Below, in pieces: positions 1 to 5,758 of a DNA stretch of 11,464 nt. The stretch lies in NCBI GenBank assembly GCA_934675695.1, contig CAKURN010000022.1, positions 1 to 11,464 of the forward strand, read 5' to 3'. Position 1 is the stretch's first letter. Each line of letters begins with the position of its first letter. Position numbers and translations under genes: made by a program. The DNA comes from an uncultured Candidatus Melainabacteria bacterium (lineage in GTDB: Bacteria > Cyanobacteriota > Vampirovibrionia > Gastranaerophilales > Gastranaerophilaceae). Under the pieces are notes generated by a model that made no database searches, was not told where the DNA came from, and worked only from the letters and a program-made list of their open reading frames with translations.

Positions 1-1
1 T

Positions 2-520
2 GCTTACATTATTTCCAGAATCAATGGTTTTACATCTGTTGAAACTGAATATGATTACAAAACAGGCGAATTGAAAATCGTTAAAGAAACAGCATTTTCT
101 GATGGCGAACGTGCAAAAGTTCGTTGCTACGGTGCAGATGATGTTTCTGAAGGCGTTGCAATCATGATTAAAGAAGGTGTTGATGTTTCAATCACCGGTA
201 ACTCTACTAACCCAACTCGTTTCCAACACCCTGTTGCTGGTACATACAAAAAATGGGCTATCGAAAACGGTAGAAAATACTTCTCAGTAGCTTCTGGTGG
301 TGGTACTGGTAGAACACTTCACCCAGACAACGTTGCAGCTGGCCCTGCTTCTTATGGTATGACAGATACTATGGGAAGAATGCATGGTGACGCTCAATTC
401 GCAGGTTCTTCTTCTGTTCCTGCTCACGTAGAAATGATGGGCGTTATCGGTATGGGCAACAACCCAATGGTTGGTGCAACTGTTGCTGTTGCGGTAGCTG
501 TTGAAAAAGCTATGGCATAA
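2..520 (+). CDS. Unrecognised protein, 3' part of a gene cut by the window start
   Basis: The reading frame is open from base 2 to the TAA at 518-520, so the true start lies outside the window. A TTG at 71 is in frame but has no ribosome binding site, and the frame continues upstream of it in the same style, so I do not take it as the start. The visible C-terminal 172 residues are rich in Gly, Ala and Met. They include a GGGTGR segment, a Met/His stretch (GMTDTMGRMHGD), and a hydrophobic Ala/Val run just before the end (VGATVAVAVAVEKAM). No transmembrane segment or cysteine cluster is evident; I see one Cys. Codon choice differs from most neighbours: it favours AAC, TTC, TAC, GGT and GCT, the pattern usually seen in highly expressed genes. 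I do not recognise the family and assign no function. A hairpin terminator follows 32 bases after the stop. Confidence 0.85.
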   Translation, partial: AYIISRINGFTSVETEYDYKTGELKIVKETAFSDGERAKVRCYGADDVSEGVAIMIKEGVDVSITGNSTNPTRFQHPVAGTYKKWAIENGRKYFSVASGGGTGRTLHPDNVAAGPASYGMTDTMGRMHGDAQFAGSSSVPAHVEMMGVIGMGNNPMVGATVAVAVAVEKAMA

Positions 521-552
521 AACCGATTAATTTAAAAATTAATAAGTTAAGA

Positions 553-593
553 AATAGAACCTTTGTTTTTTATAATAAAGGTTCTATTCTTTT
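553..593 (+). terminator. Intrinsic terminator after the first gene
   Basis: A perfect 12-bp inverted repeat (AATAGAACCTTT at 553-564 against AAAGGTTCTATT at 577-588) with a 12-base loop is followed by CTTTT. It lies 32 bases after the first gene's stop. The U-tract is short, so termination strength is uncertain. The fit to a 3'-end hairpin of a strongly transcribed gene is good. Confidence 0.75.
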
Positions 594-642
594 GGCGGAT
601 ACAAAATACAAAATTTTAAAATAGTCTGTTATATATTACAAA

Positions 643-648
643 AAGGAG
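643..648 (+). promoter_or_regulatory. Ribosome binding site of the cupin gene
   Basis: AAGGAG sits six bases before the ATG at 655. It fixes the start and gives a 105-residue protein of normal length for a stand-alone cupin. Confidence 0.8.
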
Positions 649-654
649 AATATA

Positions 655-972
655 ATGAACAATTTTGAAATTTGTGAGTTGAAAAATCTTGTTGATTTTA
701 AAGATGGGGCAATAAACGCTAATGTTTTATTGAAAAATGACATTAGAATGGCACTTTTGATTGCAATTAAAGAAGGTCAAAAAGTAAACGAACATATTTC
801 AGAAACAGACGCTCTTATATATGTTTTAAAAGGCAAAATTAAATTTAAAGTAGTTCAAGATGACAAGAGTGAATATGTTTTATCTAAAGGAGAAGTGATG
901 AAGTTTGAACCTTTTGTAAAACATGAAGTTTGGGGATTAGAAGATTCAAAAATATTAGTTATAAGAATTTAA
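655..972 (+). CDS. Small single-domain cupin protein
   Basis: This is a 105-residue protein of the cupin fold, a small beta-barrel that often binds a metal or small ligand; its substrate here is unknown. The two cupin motifs can be placed. Motif 1 runs from about G41 to G60 and keeps H47. The second histidine position is S49 and the usual glutamate is missing. Motif 2, about G79 to H90, keeps the histidine H90. The metal site is therefore incomplete compared with the consensus G-x5-HxH-x3/4-E-x6-G, and a ligand-binding or sensory role is as likely as catalysis. The ATG has a strong AAGGAG at 643-648, six bases upstream. The protein has no signal peptide and is predicted cytoplasmic. It stands alone between two terminators and is convergent with the SLH gene. 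A TATATT at 632-637 could be a -10 box, but I see no matching -35. Confidence 0.85.
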   Translation: MNNFEICELKNLVDFKDGAINANVLLKNDIRMALLIAIKEGQKVNEHISETDALIYVLKGKIKFKVVQDDKSEYVLSKGEVMKFEPFVKHEVWGLEDSKILVIRI

Positions 973-1016
973 AAATTAGTTTTTTCTTTATTTTGTGTTG
1001 TTGGTGTTTGAAAAAC

Positions 1017-1047
1017 AAAAAAAGCGAGATATTATCTCGCTTTTTTT
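1017..1047. terminator. Symmetrical bidirectional terminator between cupin and SLH genes
   Basis: Seven A, then GCGAGA (1024-1029), a five-base loop, TCTCGC (1035-1040), then seven T. The 13-bp perfect inverted repeat presents a GC-containing stem followed by a T-run on either strand. It can therefore end transcription of both the cupin gene (ends 972) and the SLH gene (ends 1069 on the minus strand). Confidence 0.9.
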
Positions 1048-1068
1048 GTTTTCTATCTTTGTTCAAAT

Positions 1069-2490
1069 TTAGAATATTACTGTAAATTCTTCATTTGGAT
1101 TCAAAGCTGCTGAATTTGAAACTGATGGAACGATAGTGTATAACAATTCGTCACCAACTTCATATACGATACCAAATACACCTGATACACAAGTTTTAAC
1201 GATACCATAAACACCTTTACCTAGTGTTACAAATGAGTTACCAAAGCTTGCAACACCACGTCCTAAGTGACCTGTAAATGTTTCAACAAATGTATCTGAC
1301 AATCTGTCGCCGTATTCTTCTAAACCGTTACCGGAAATGTTAACGATTTCGCCAGCACCACGTCCAACGATACCAACTGTTCTAGCTGCTGCTGTGAATG
1401 GAAGACCTAATACTCTAGCGAAGATGTTAGGATTTTTCAAGCAATCAGCAGTTGCACTTGTCATTTCTTTTGGGAATTTAGCTGATGCATCACCGTTTTT
1501 GATTTCTAAGAATTTAACAGTGATTGAACCAGGATGTTTTCCTAAACCAGGTCTTTGAACTGTGACTACTTGTCCGATTACGTTTGAACCTGCTGGGAAA
1601 GTTTGACCTGCAACAGTAATTTCTTCAGTTGTTTTTGCAATAAATCTGTCGCCAATGTTAGAATGTTTTGCATCGATTCTGTCTAACATTTTAATTTTAA
1701 CTGCAACCGGAACGCTAGAAAATGCATTTCCAACTAATTTTCCGTTTGCACCATATTTTAATCTTAATTCACTAACTAAAGTAGCTACTTGTAGTCTAGA
1801 TAGGTATTGACCTTCAAATAATGTTTTTGGGTCAGGTAAATTGTCGATTAAGCCAGAAGCTACAACTTCTTTTGTGCAACCATAAGCCCAAGTAGGAATG
1901 TTTTCGATTGTTTTGCCATTCAACACCGGAGCTGAACCATTGTTTGTATATGGTACTTCGATTAATTTTGCAATTGTTGCAAATACTTCAGCTTTTGTGA
2001 TTGCTTGATCAGGTTTGAAAGATTTGTCTGGGTAACCAATCATAACATCGGCCGCAGTAGCACGTGTAATTTCATCGTTTGCCCAATATGCAGTAGTTAC
2101 ATCTGAATATGTTTTAGATGAAGCTGTTTGTTGCATATTTAAACCTTGAGCTAACATAAATGCTAATTCTGATCTTGAAATAGGCATTTTGATATCAAAA
2201 TCTCTTCCACCCATTTTAGCACTCATTGCATTTAACAAATCTTTTGAAAAAGCATTTACATATGTATTTTCTTTATTTGTAAAGCCTAGTCTGCCTTTTT
2301 GTTTAAGAACTTTTCCGCCAATTCTGTAAACATAATCTGCATCTTTAACTTCTGTTGCATCTGCGTTCATTAAAGATGGGTGAGCATAAACTTGTACTTT
2401 TTCTTGATCACAGCAAGATTTTGCCATAACATTTGAGCATGTTAAAAACAAAGCTAATGTTACAGATAATGCTTGTGTAGTTTTTTTCAT
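1069..2490 (-). CDS. Secreted SLH-domain protein (cell-envelope / S-layer-like)
   Basis: This 473-residue exported protein is expected to sit in the cell envelope. Residues 1-23 form a signal peptide: KK, a hydrophobic core, then VMA as a likely signal-peptidase-I site. A Cys-Cys pair (C26-C27) follows directly. S-layer homology repeats occupy about 100-245. A partial first unit lies around ISRSELAFMLAQGL (104-117), a full unit at 128-179 contains YSDVTTAYWANDEI and IGYPDKSFKPDQAITKAEVF, and a more diverged unit at 196-242 contains IPTWAYGCTKEVV. SLH repeats normally bind cell-wall polysaccharide. The C-terminal half is not SLH. It holds a segment (about 260-345) resembling small all-beta envelope domains, then a Gly/Val-rich region (360-455) of unknown role that could be membrane-interacting. 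The ATG has AGGAGT at 2496-2501. The gene is monocistronic, with a divergent promoter region upstream and a bidirectional terminator downstream. In diderms such as Cyanobacteria, SLH proteins tie the outer membrane to the wall; that role here is inference. Confidence 0.85.
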   Translation of the reverse strand: MKKTTQALSVTLALFLTCSNVMAKSCCDQEKVQVYAHPSLMNADATEVKDADYVYRIGGKVLKQKGRLGFTNKENTYVNAFSKDLLNAMSAKMGGRDFDIKMPISRSELAFMLAQGLNMQQTASSKTYSDVTTAYWANDEITRATAADVMIGYPDKSFKPDQAITKAEVFATIAKLIEVPYTNNGSAPVLNGKTIENIPTWAYGCTKEVVASGLIDNLPDPKTLFEGQYLSRLQVATLVSELRLKYGANGKLVGNAFSSVPVAVKIKMLDRIDAKHSNIGDRFIAKTTEEITVAGQTFPAGSNVIGQVVTVQRPGLGKHPGSITVKFLEIKNGDASAKFPKEMTSATADCLKNPNIFARVLGLPFTAAARTVGIVGRGAGEIVNISGNGLEEYGDRLSDTFVETFTGHLGRGVASFGNSFVTLGKGVYGIVKTCVSGVFGIVYEVGDELLYTIVPSVSNSAALNPNEEFTVIF

Positions 2491-2534
2491 AGCTTACTCC
2501 TATTCCTAGTATATAAATATACATATTACTTACC

Positions 2535-2564
2535 TTTATTGTACAATAAAATACAATAAGTCAA
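2535..2564 (-). promoter_or_regulatory. Candidate promoter and palindromic operator of the SLH gene
   Basis: On the minus strand TTGACT (2559-2564) is followed after 15 bases by TACAAT (2538-2543), a plausible though tight -35/-10 pair. Overlapping the -10 is a perfect 16-bp palindrome, TTTATTGTACAATAAA (2535-2550). One palindrome arm, TACAATAA (2542-2549), is repeated directly at 2552-2559, ten bases away or about one helical turn. This looks like a repressor site, but the regulator is unknown. Confidence 0.45.
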
Positions 2565-2629
2565 GAAAAATTTTTTCCTCAAAAATAGGTCAAATGTAGG
2601 ATAAGAAGTTTTTTATTTTGCGATTGTGC

Positions 2630-2652
2630 TATAATTTTTATTGTTTAAGGAG
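2630..2652 (+). promoter_or_regulatory. Extended -10 promoter and ribosome binding site of the GGDEF gene
   Basis: TATAAT at 2630-2635 is preceded by TGC (2627-2629), which makes an extended -10 element that can work without a good -35; none is seen. AAGGAG at 2647-2652 lies five bases before the ATG at 2658. The transcript leader would be only about 16 bases long. Confidence 0.6.
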
Positions 2653-2657
2653 TTTTA

Positions 2658-3533
2658 ATGAATATAATCTTATTTAGTGAAAATTTGTCTTCAAAAATAG
2701 AAGAAATGATAGAATTAGATGATGAAACAGAAGTTAGACATTTTGATTTATCAGAATTAGATAATTACAAACAATACAATCCCAGTCTTATTGTTTTTGA
2801 TTGCAATATAGAAAAAGTTAGAGAATTTTGTGCCGTTCGCAAACTCGAATGTTGTGCTTTGATTGCTGCAAATAAAGTTCCACAAAATTTAATCGTTAGA
2901 GCTTTGTCTTATGATTATATTATAGCTCCTATAAATCCTACAGAATTAAATGTTAGGATTAAAGCACTTTTAAAGACATTTGAAGTTAAAAAGAATTTGA
3001 TAAAAACAGCGATTTGCGATGAATTAACCGGTTTATATAATAGAAAATATCTTCATCATAGACTGGAAGCCGAAATTTCTCGTTCAAAAAGATACAATAC
3101 ACCTGTTTCTTGTTTGTTGTTTGATATAGATTACTTTAAAATCGTAAACGATATGTACGGTTATGATTGGGGCGATATTCTTCTTAAAAAAGTTGCTCAA
3201 ATTTTAAATGCACTTGTTCGTCGTGAAGATGTTTTGACTCGTTATGGCGATGAAGAATTTATGGTGTTGTTACCTGAAACGACTGAACAACAAGCTGTAA
3301 TATTTGCTGAAAGATTTAGAAATGATGTAGAAAAGATGGAATTTATTCCTGCAAACGAAGACGAAAGACACCCAATCACAATATCAGGCGGGGTTGCATG
3401 TTATCCTTGTATGGAAGATGTAGAAGAAGATGCAAATACGCTTATTCGTTATGCAGAACACGCTTTGTACAACGCAAAACAAAATGGAAAAAACAAAATT
3501 GTTCAATTTTCAAAAATCAACCTAGGAAATTAA
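2658..3533 (+). CDS. Pseudo-receiver / GGDEF-domain protein with atypical GDEEF motif
   Basis: The 291-residue cytoplasmic protein has two domains. Residues 1-108 resemble a response-regulator receiver: beta strand ILF, D48 at the end of LIVFD, and APINPTEL where KPI/KPF is usual. The acidic pair near the N-terminus (FSEN instead of a DD) and the conserved lysine (A90) are missing, so phosphorylation is doubtful. Residues 117-287 are a GGDEF domain, which in this family condenses two GTP to c-di-GMP. It keeps DELTGLYNR (121-129), the DxDxFKxxND metal/substrate segment (D156, D158, F160, K161, N164, D165) and the C-terminal NAKQNGKN. An RxxD inhibitory-site pattern (RRED, 188-191) is also present. 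The signature itself reads GDEEF (197-201), so the second Gly is Asp and the catalytic Asp is Glu. The second change is tolerated in known GGEEF enzymes; the first is unusual, so activity is uncertain. The last codons overlap the convergent acetyltransferase gene. Confidence 0.9.
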   Translation: MNIILFSENLSSKIEEMIELDDETEVRHFDLSELDNYKQYNPSLIVFDCNIEKVREFCAVRKLECCALIAANKVPQNLIVRALSYDYIIAPINPTELNVRIKALLKTFEVKKNLIKTAICDELTGLYNRKYLHHRLEAEISRSKRYNTPVSCLLFDIDYFKIVNDMYGYDWGDILLKKVAQILNALVRREDVLTRYGDEEFMVLLPETTEQQAVIFAERFRNDVEKMEFIPANEDERHPITISGGVACYPCMEDVEEDANTLIRYAEHALYNAKQNGKNKIVQFSKINLGN

Positions 3534-3550
3534 ACCCTAGGTTGATTTTT
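3512..3550. terminator. Bidirectional terminator built from the overlapping ends of two convergent genes
   Basis: A perfect 15-bp inverted repeat (AAAAATCAACCTAGG at 3512-3526 against CCTAGGTTGATTTTT at 3536-3550) has a nine-base loop. The loop contains both stop codons: TAA 3531-3533 on the plus strand and TAA at 3530-3532 on the minus strand. The stem encodes the last residues of each protein. A T-run follows the stem on both strands. Confidence 0.9.
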
Positions 3551-4186
3551 ATTTTCAAGTTTATTTTTTAAGTCTAAAATTTCATATTTTAGACGATTTA
3601 TTTCGCAAGAAATCGGATCGGGTATTCTGTTGTGACACAGTTGTCCTTCTATGTATTTCTTTTGTTTAACTACTTTTCCCGGAATCCCAACAACTGTACA
3701 GTGTTCTCCTACATTATCTATAACAACCGAACCTGCACCAATCAAAGAATAATCTCCTATTTTGATGTTGCCTAAAACCTTTGCACCTGCTCCGATTGTG
3801 ACAAAATTTCCGATTGTCGGGTGACGTTTGCCTTTGTCTTTGCCTGTCCCACCTAGTGGTACGCCTTGATAAATCAAAACATCATCGCCAATTATTGTTG
3901 TTTCACCTATTACAACTCCCATCCCATGGTCGATAAAAAATCTTTTCCCGATTTGTGCTCCGGGGTGAATTTCTATTCCTGTGAAAAATCTTGCAATTTG
4001 TGAAATTAACCGAGGAATAAAAGGGATTTTCCACATAAGAAGCCTATGAGCAATTCTATGTGCCAAAATTATATGAAAGCCTTGATACAAAAACACAACT
4101 TCAAACACACTTTTTGCTGCAGCATCTTTTTCAAGAATTGTTTTTATGTCTTCTATTATTATTTTAATCCAATTTATAATTTTCAA
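3530..4186 (-). CDS. cysE: Serine O-acetyltransferase (EpsC-type)
   Basis: Transfers acetyl from acetyl-CoA to L-serine to give O-acetylserine, the first step of cysteine synthesis in the cytoplasm. An N-terminal helical domain (about 8-68) with KDAAAKSVFEVV and AHRIAHRL is followed by a left-handed beta-helix of hexapeptide repeats. The core family sequence is intact: IEIHPGAQIGKRFFIDHGMG with catalytic D86-H87, GETTIIGDDV, and GGTGKDKGKRHP with H122. At 218 residues it matches the short Bacillus EpsC form rather than the longer E. coli CysE. The start is TTG at 4184-4186. No ATG exists before residue 51, an in-frame stop lies four codons upstream, and the length agrees with EpsC proteins. 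The C-terminus (about 190-218) is a charged heptad-like helix ending in Arg-Val. The terminal Ile that many CysE proteins use to dock on cysteine synthase is absent. No cysK lies nearby. Confidence 0.95.
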   Translation of the reverse strand: MKIINWIKIIIEDIKTILEKDAAAKSVFEVVFLYQGFHIILAHRIAHRLLMWKIPFIPRLISQIARFFTGIEIHPGAQIGKRFFIDHGMGVVIGETTIIGDDVLIYQGVPLGGTGKDKGKRHPTIGNFVTIGAGAKVLGNIKIGDYSLIGAGSVVIDNVGEHCTVVGIPGKVVKQKKYIEGQLCHNRIPDPISCEINRLKYEILDLKNKLENKNQPRV

Positions 4187-4198
4187 ATAAAACTTTCA

Positions 4199-4226
4199 AT
4201 TATATCACTGTTTACTTTTTTAAAAC
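4199..4226 (-). promoter_or_regulatory. Candidate promoter of the serine acetyltransferase gene, very close to the start codon
   Basis: On the minus strand a perfect TATAAT (4199-4204) lies 12 bases before the TTG start at 4186. TTGTTT lies 18 bases further upstream, touching the preceding terminator. Standard spacing would put transcription start near 4192, giving a leader of about six bases. There is no proper Shine-Dalgarno sequence; only GAAAG (4195-4199) is near. Confidence 0.5.
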
Positions 4227-4260
4227 AAAAATGCTCTTTGTAAAATAAAAGAGCATTTTT
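4227..4260 (-). terminator. Terminator after the FAD-protein gene
   Basis: A 13-bp perfect inverted repeat (AAAAATGCTCTTT at 4227-4239 against AAAGAGCATTTTT at 4248-4260) has an eight-base loop and lies 16 bases past the minus-strand stop at 4276. On that strand the stem is followed by a T-run. It separates the FAD gene from the acetyltransferase gene, so the latter needs its own promoter. Confidence 0.85.
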
Positions 4261-4275
4261 TATTGATAGAAAAGA

Positions 4276-5652
4276 TTATTTTCTTTTAGCAATTACTCTT
4301 GCAACATGTACACCTGATGCACTTGCCTGCATTAAACCTCTTGTTACACCTGCACCATCGCCGATTGCAAAAAGATTTTTTACGCCTAAAGTTTCTAGTT
4401 CATTTGAGATGAGAACTCTTGCAGAGTAGAATTTAACTTCTACACCATAAAGAAGTGTATAGCGAGAAGCCACTCCTGGAGCGATTTTATCGAGAGCATA
4501 AATCATTTCAATTATGCTCAATAACTGACGATATGGAAGCACCAAACTCAAATCCCCCGGAGTTGCACATTCGAGAGTTGGTTGGATAATAGATTCTTTG
4601 ATTCTTTGTGGTGTAGAGCGACGTCCATCTAACAAATCACCGAATCTTTGTACTAAAATTCCGCCTGATAACATATTTGCAAGAGAGGCTATATGTTGTC
4701 CGTATTTAATTGGTTCATTGAATGGTTCTGTGAATTTTTTTGAAACCAAAAGAGCGAAGTTTGTGTTTGGTGTTTTTTTGTCTGCATAAGAGTGTCCGTT
4801 TACAGTCGAAATGCCGTTGTAGTTTTCATTAACAACTTCACCGTTTGGATTCATACAGAATGTTCTAACTTCGTCACCAAAAGTTGGTGTATGATATATT
4901 AATTTTGATTCATATAGTCTAGATGTAATAGGTTCCATAACAGGAGCAGGAAGTTCAACACGAACACCTACATCAACTGCATTATTAACCATTTTAATGT
5001 TGTTTTGAATAAATTGTTTAGATAACCAATCTGCACCTTCTCTACCTGGTGCTACAACAACAAAATCAGCTAAATATTCATTGCCTTGTTTTGTTGTAAA
5101 GCCTTTTATTGTGTTGTTTTCTATGATTAAATCAGCAACAAGTTCGTTATTTATAATATCTATTCTATCCATTAAATAATCTTGCATTGATTTTAAAACG
5201 GAAAGAGATTTTTCTGTTCCCAAGTGTCGAACAGGTGAGTGAACAAGCTTCAATTCAGCTAATGTTGCAGCATGTTCAATATCGGCAAAATCAGCTCTAT
5301 TTGTGCCAAAAACGGTTTTTGTAGCACCATGTTCTAGATAAATATTATCGCAATAATCGATTAAATTTTCTACTTCGTCGTATGGCATATAGTCAACTAA
5401 ATGACCGCCAACTTCCGGTGTGAGTGTAAGTTTTCCGTCAGAAAAAGCTCCTGCTCCGCCCCAGCCACACAAAAGACCACAGGTTTTGCAGCTCATACAT
5501 TGTTTTACACCTTCTCTAAGAGGGCATTTTCTTTTTTCGATTTTAGCACCTTTTTCTATTAATAAAATCTTCCACTCAGGTTTAAGTTTGGCCAATTCTA
5601 AAGCAGTAAAAATTCCTGCAGGACCACCACCAACTATCGCAACATTGTACAT
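4276..5652 (-). CDS. FAD-dependent oxidoreductase/dehydrogenase of the COG2509 type
   Basis: A 458-residue cytoplasmic flavoprotein. The N-terminal Rossmann fold starts at residue 2 with VAIVGGGPAG (GGGPAG at 8-13) and an acidic residue ending strand 2 (E33). The C-terminal FAD segment is AIGDGAGVTRGLMQASASG (429-447). Between them lies the feature typical of this uncharacterised family: CPLREG (43-48), a cysteine cluster, then CGWGGAGAFSDGKL (62-75). The cluster C52-x2-C55-x2-C58-x3-C62 has ferredoxin-like spacing, with C43 as an extra cysteine. The substrate is unknown and members are often annotated only as FAD-dependent dehydrogenases. The ATG has AAAAGGAA at 5659-5666. On the same strand upstream lies the Fe-S protein gene, 106 bp away, with promoter-like sequence in the gap. 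A terminator follows. The family call is firm; the reaction is not known to me. Confidence 0.85.
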   Translation of the reverse strand: MYNVAIVGGGPAGIFTALELAKLKPEWKILLIEKGAKIEKRKCPLREGVKQCMSCKTCGLLCGWGGAGAFSDGKLTLTPEVGGHLVDYMPYDEVENLIDYCDNIYLEHGATKTVFGTNRADFADIEHAATLAELKLVHSPVRHLGTEKSLSVLKSMQDYLMDRIDIINNELVADLIIENNTIKGFTTKQGNEYLADFVVVAPGREGADWLSKQFIQNNIKMVNNAVDVGVRVELPAPVMEPITSRLYESKLIYHTPTFGDEVRTFCMNPNGEVVNENYNGISTVNGHSYADKKTPNTNFALLVSKKFTEPFNEPIKYGQHIASLANMLSGGILVQRFGDLLDGRRSTPQRIKESIIQPTLECATPGDLSLVLPYRQLLSIIEMIYALDKIAPGVASRYTLLYGVEVKFYSARVLISNELETLGVKNLFAIGDGAGVTRGLMQASASGVHVARVIAKRK

Positions 5653-5698
5653 TTTAAATTCCTTTTAATTATCTGATATTTTGGGAATATCCTATTTC

Positions 5699-5709
5699 AT
5701 TATATTATA
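5699..5709 (-). promoter_or_regulatory. Tandem TATAAT boxes upstream of the FAD-protein gene
   Basis: The minus strand shows two overlapping perfect TATAAT hexamers (5704-5709 and 5699-5704) about 47-57 bases before the ATG. No good -35 hexamer is visible at 16-18 bases, so this is a tentative promoter. If used, the FAD gene is transcribed independently of the Fe-S gene. Confidence 0.4.
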
Positions 5710-5758
5710 AACACTTTTGTTTTTAGAAAAAACTTGAATATTTTTACATTTTTAAATA

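Noticed and set aside
71..520. TTG at 71 as the start of the first gene
   Set aside because: The same frame is open and protein-like back to base 2 and no ribosome binding site precedes 71; the gene is cut by the window start.
1337..1558. Plus-strand frame opposite the SLH gene
   Set aside because: It is a shadow of the SLH coding frame with no initiation signals.
5675..5691. Six-bp hairpin GATATT/AATATC upstream of the FAD gene as a riboswitch or operator
   Set aside because: Too short and weak; no conserved riboswitch core is visible.
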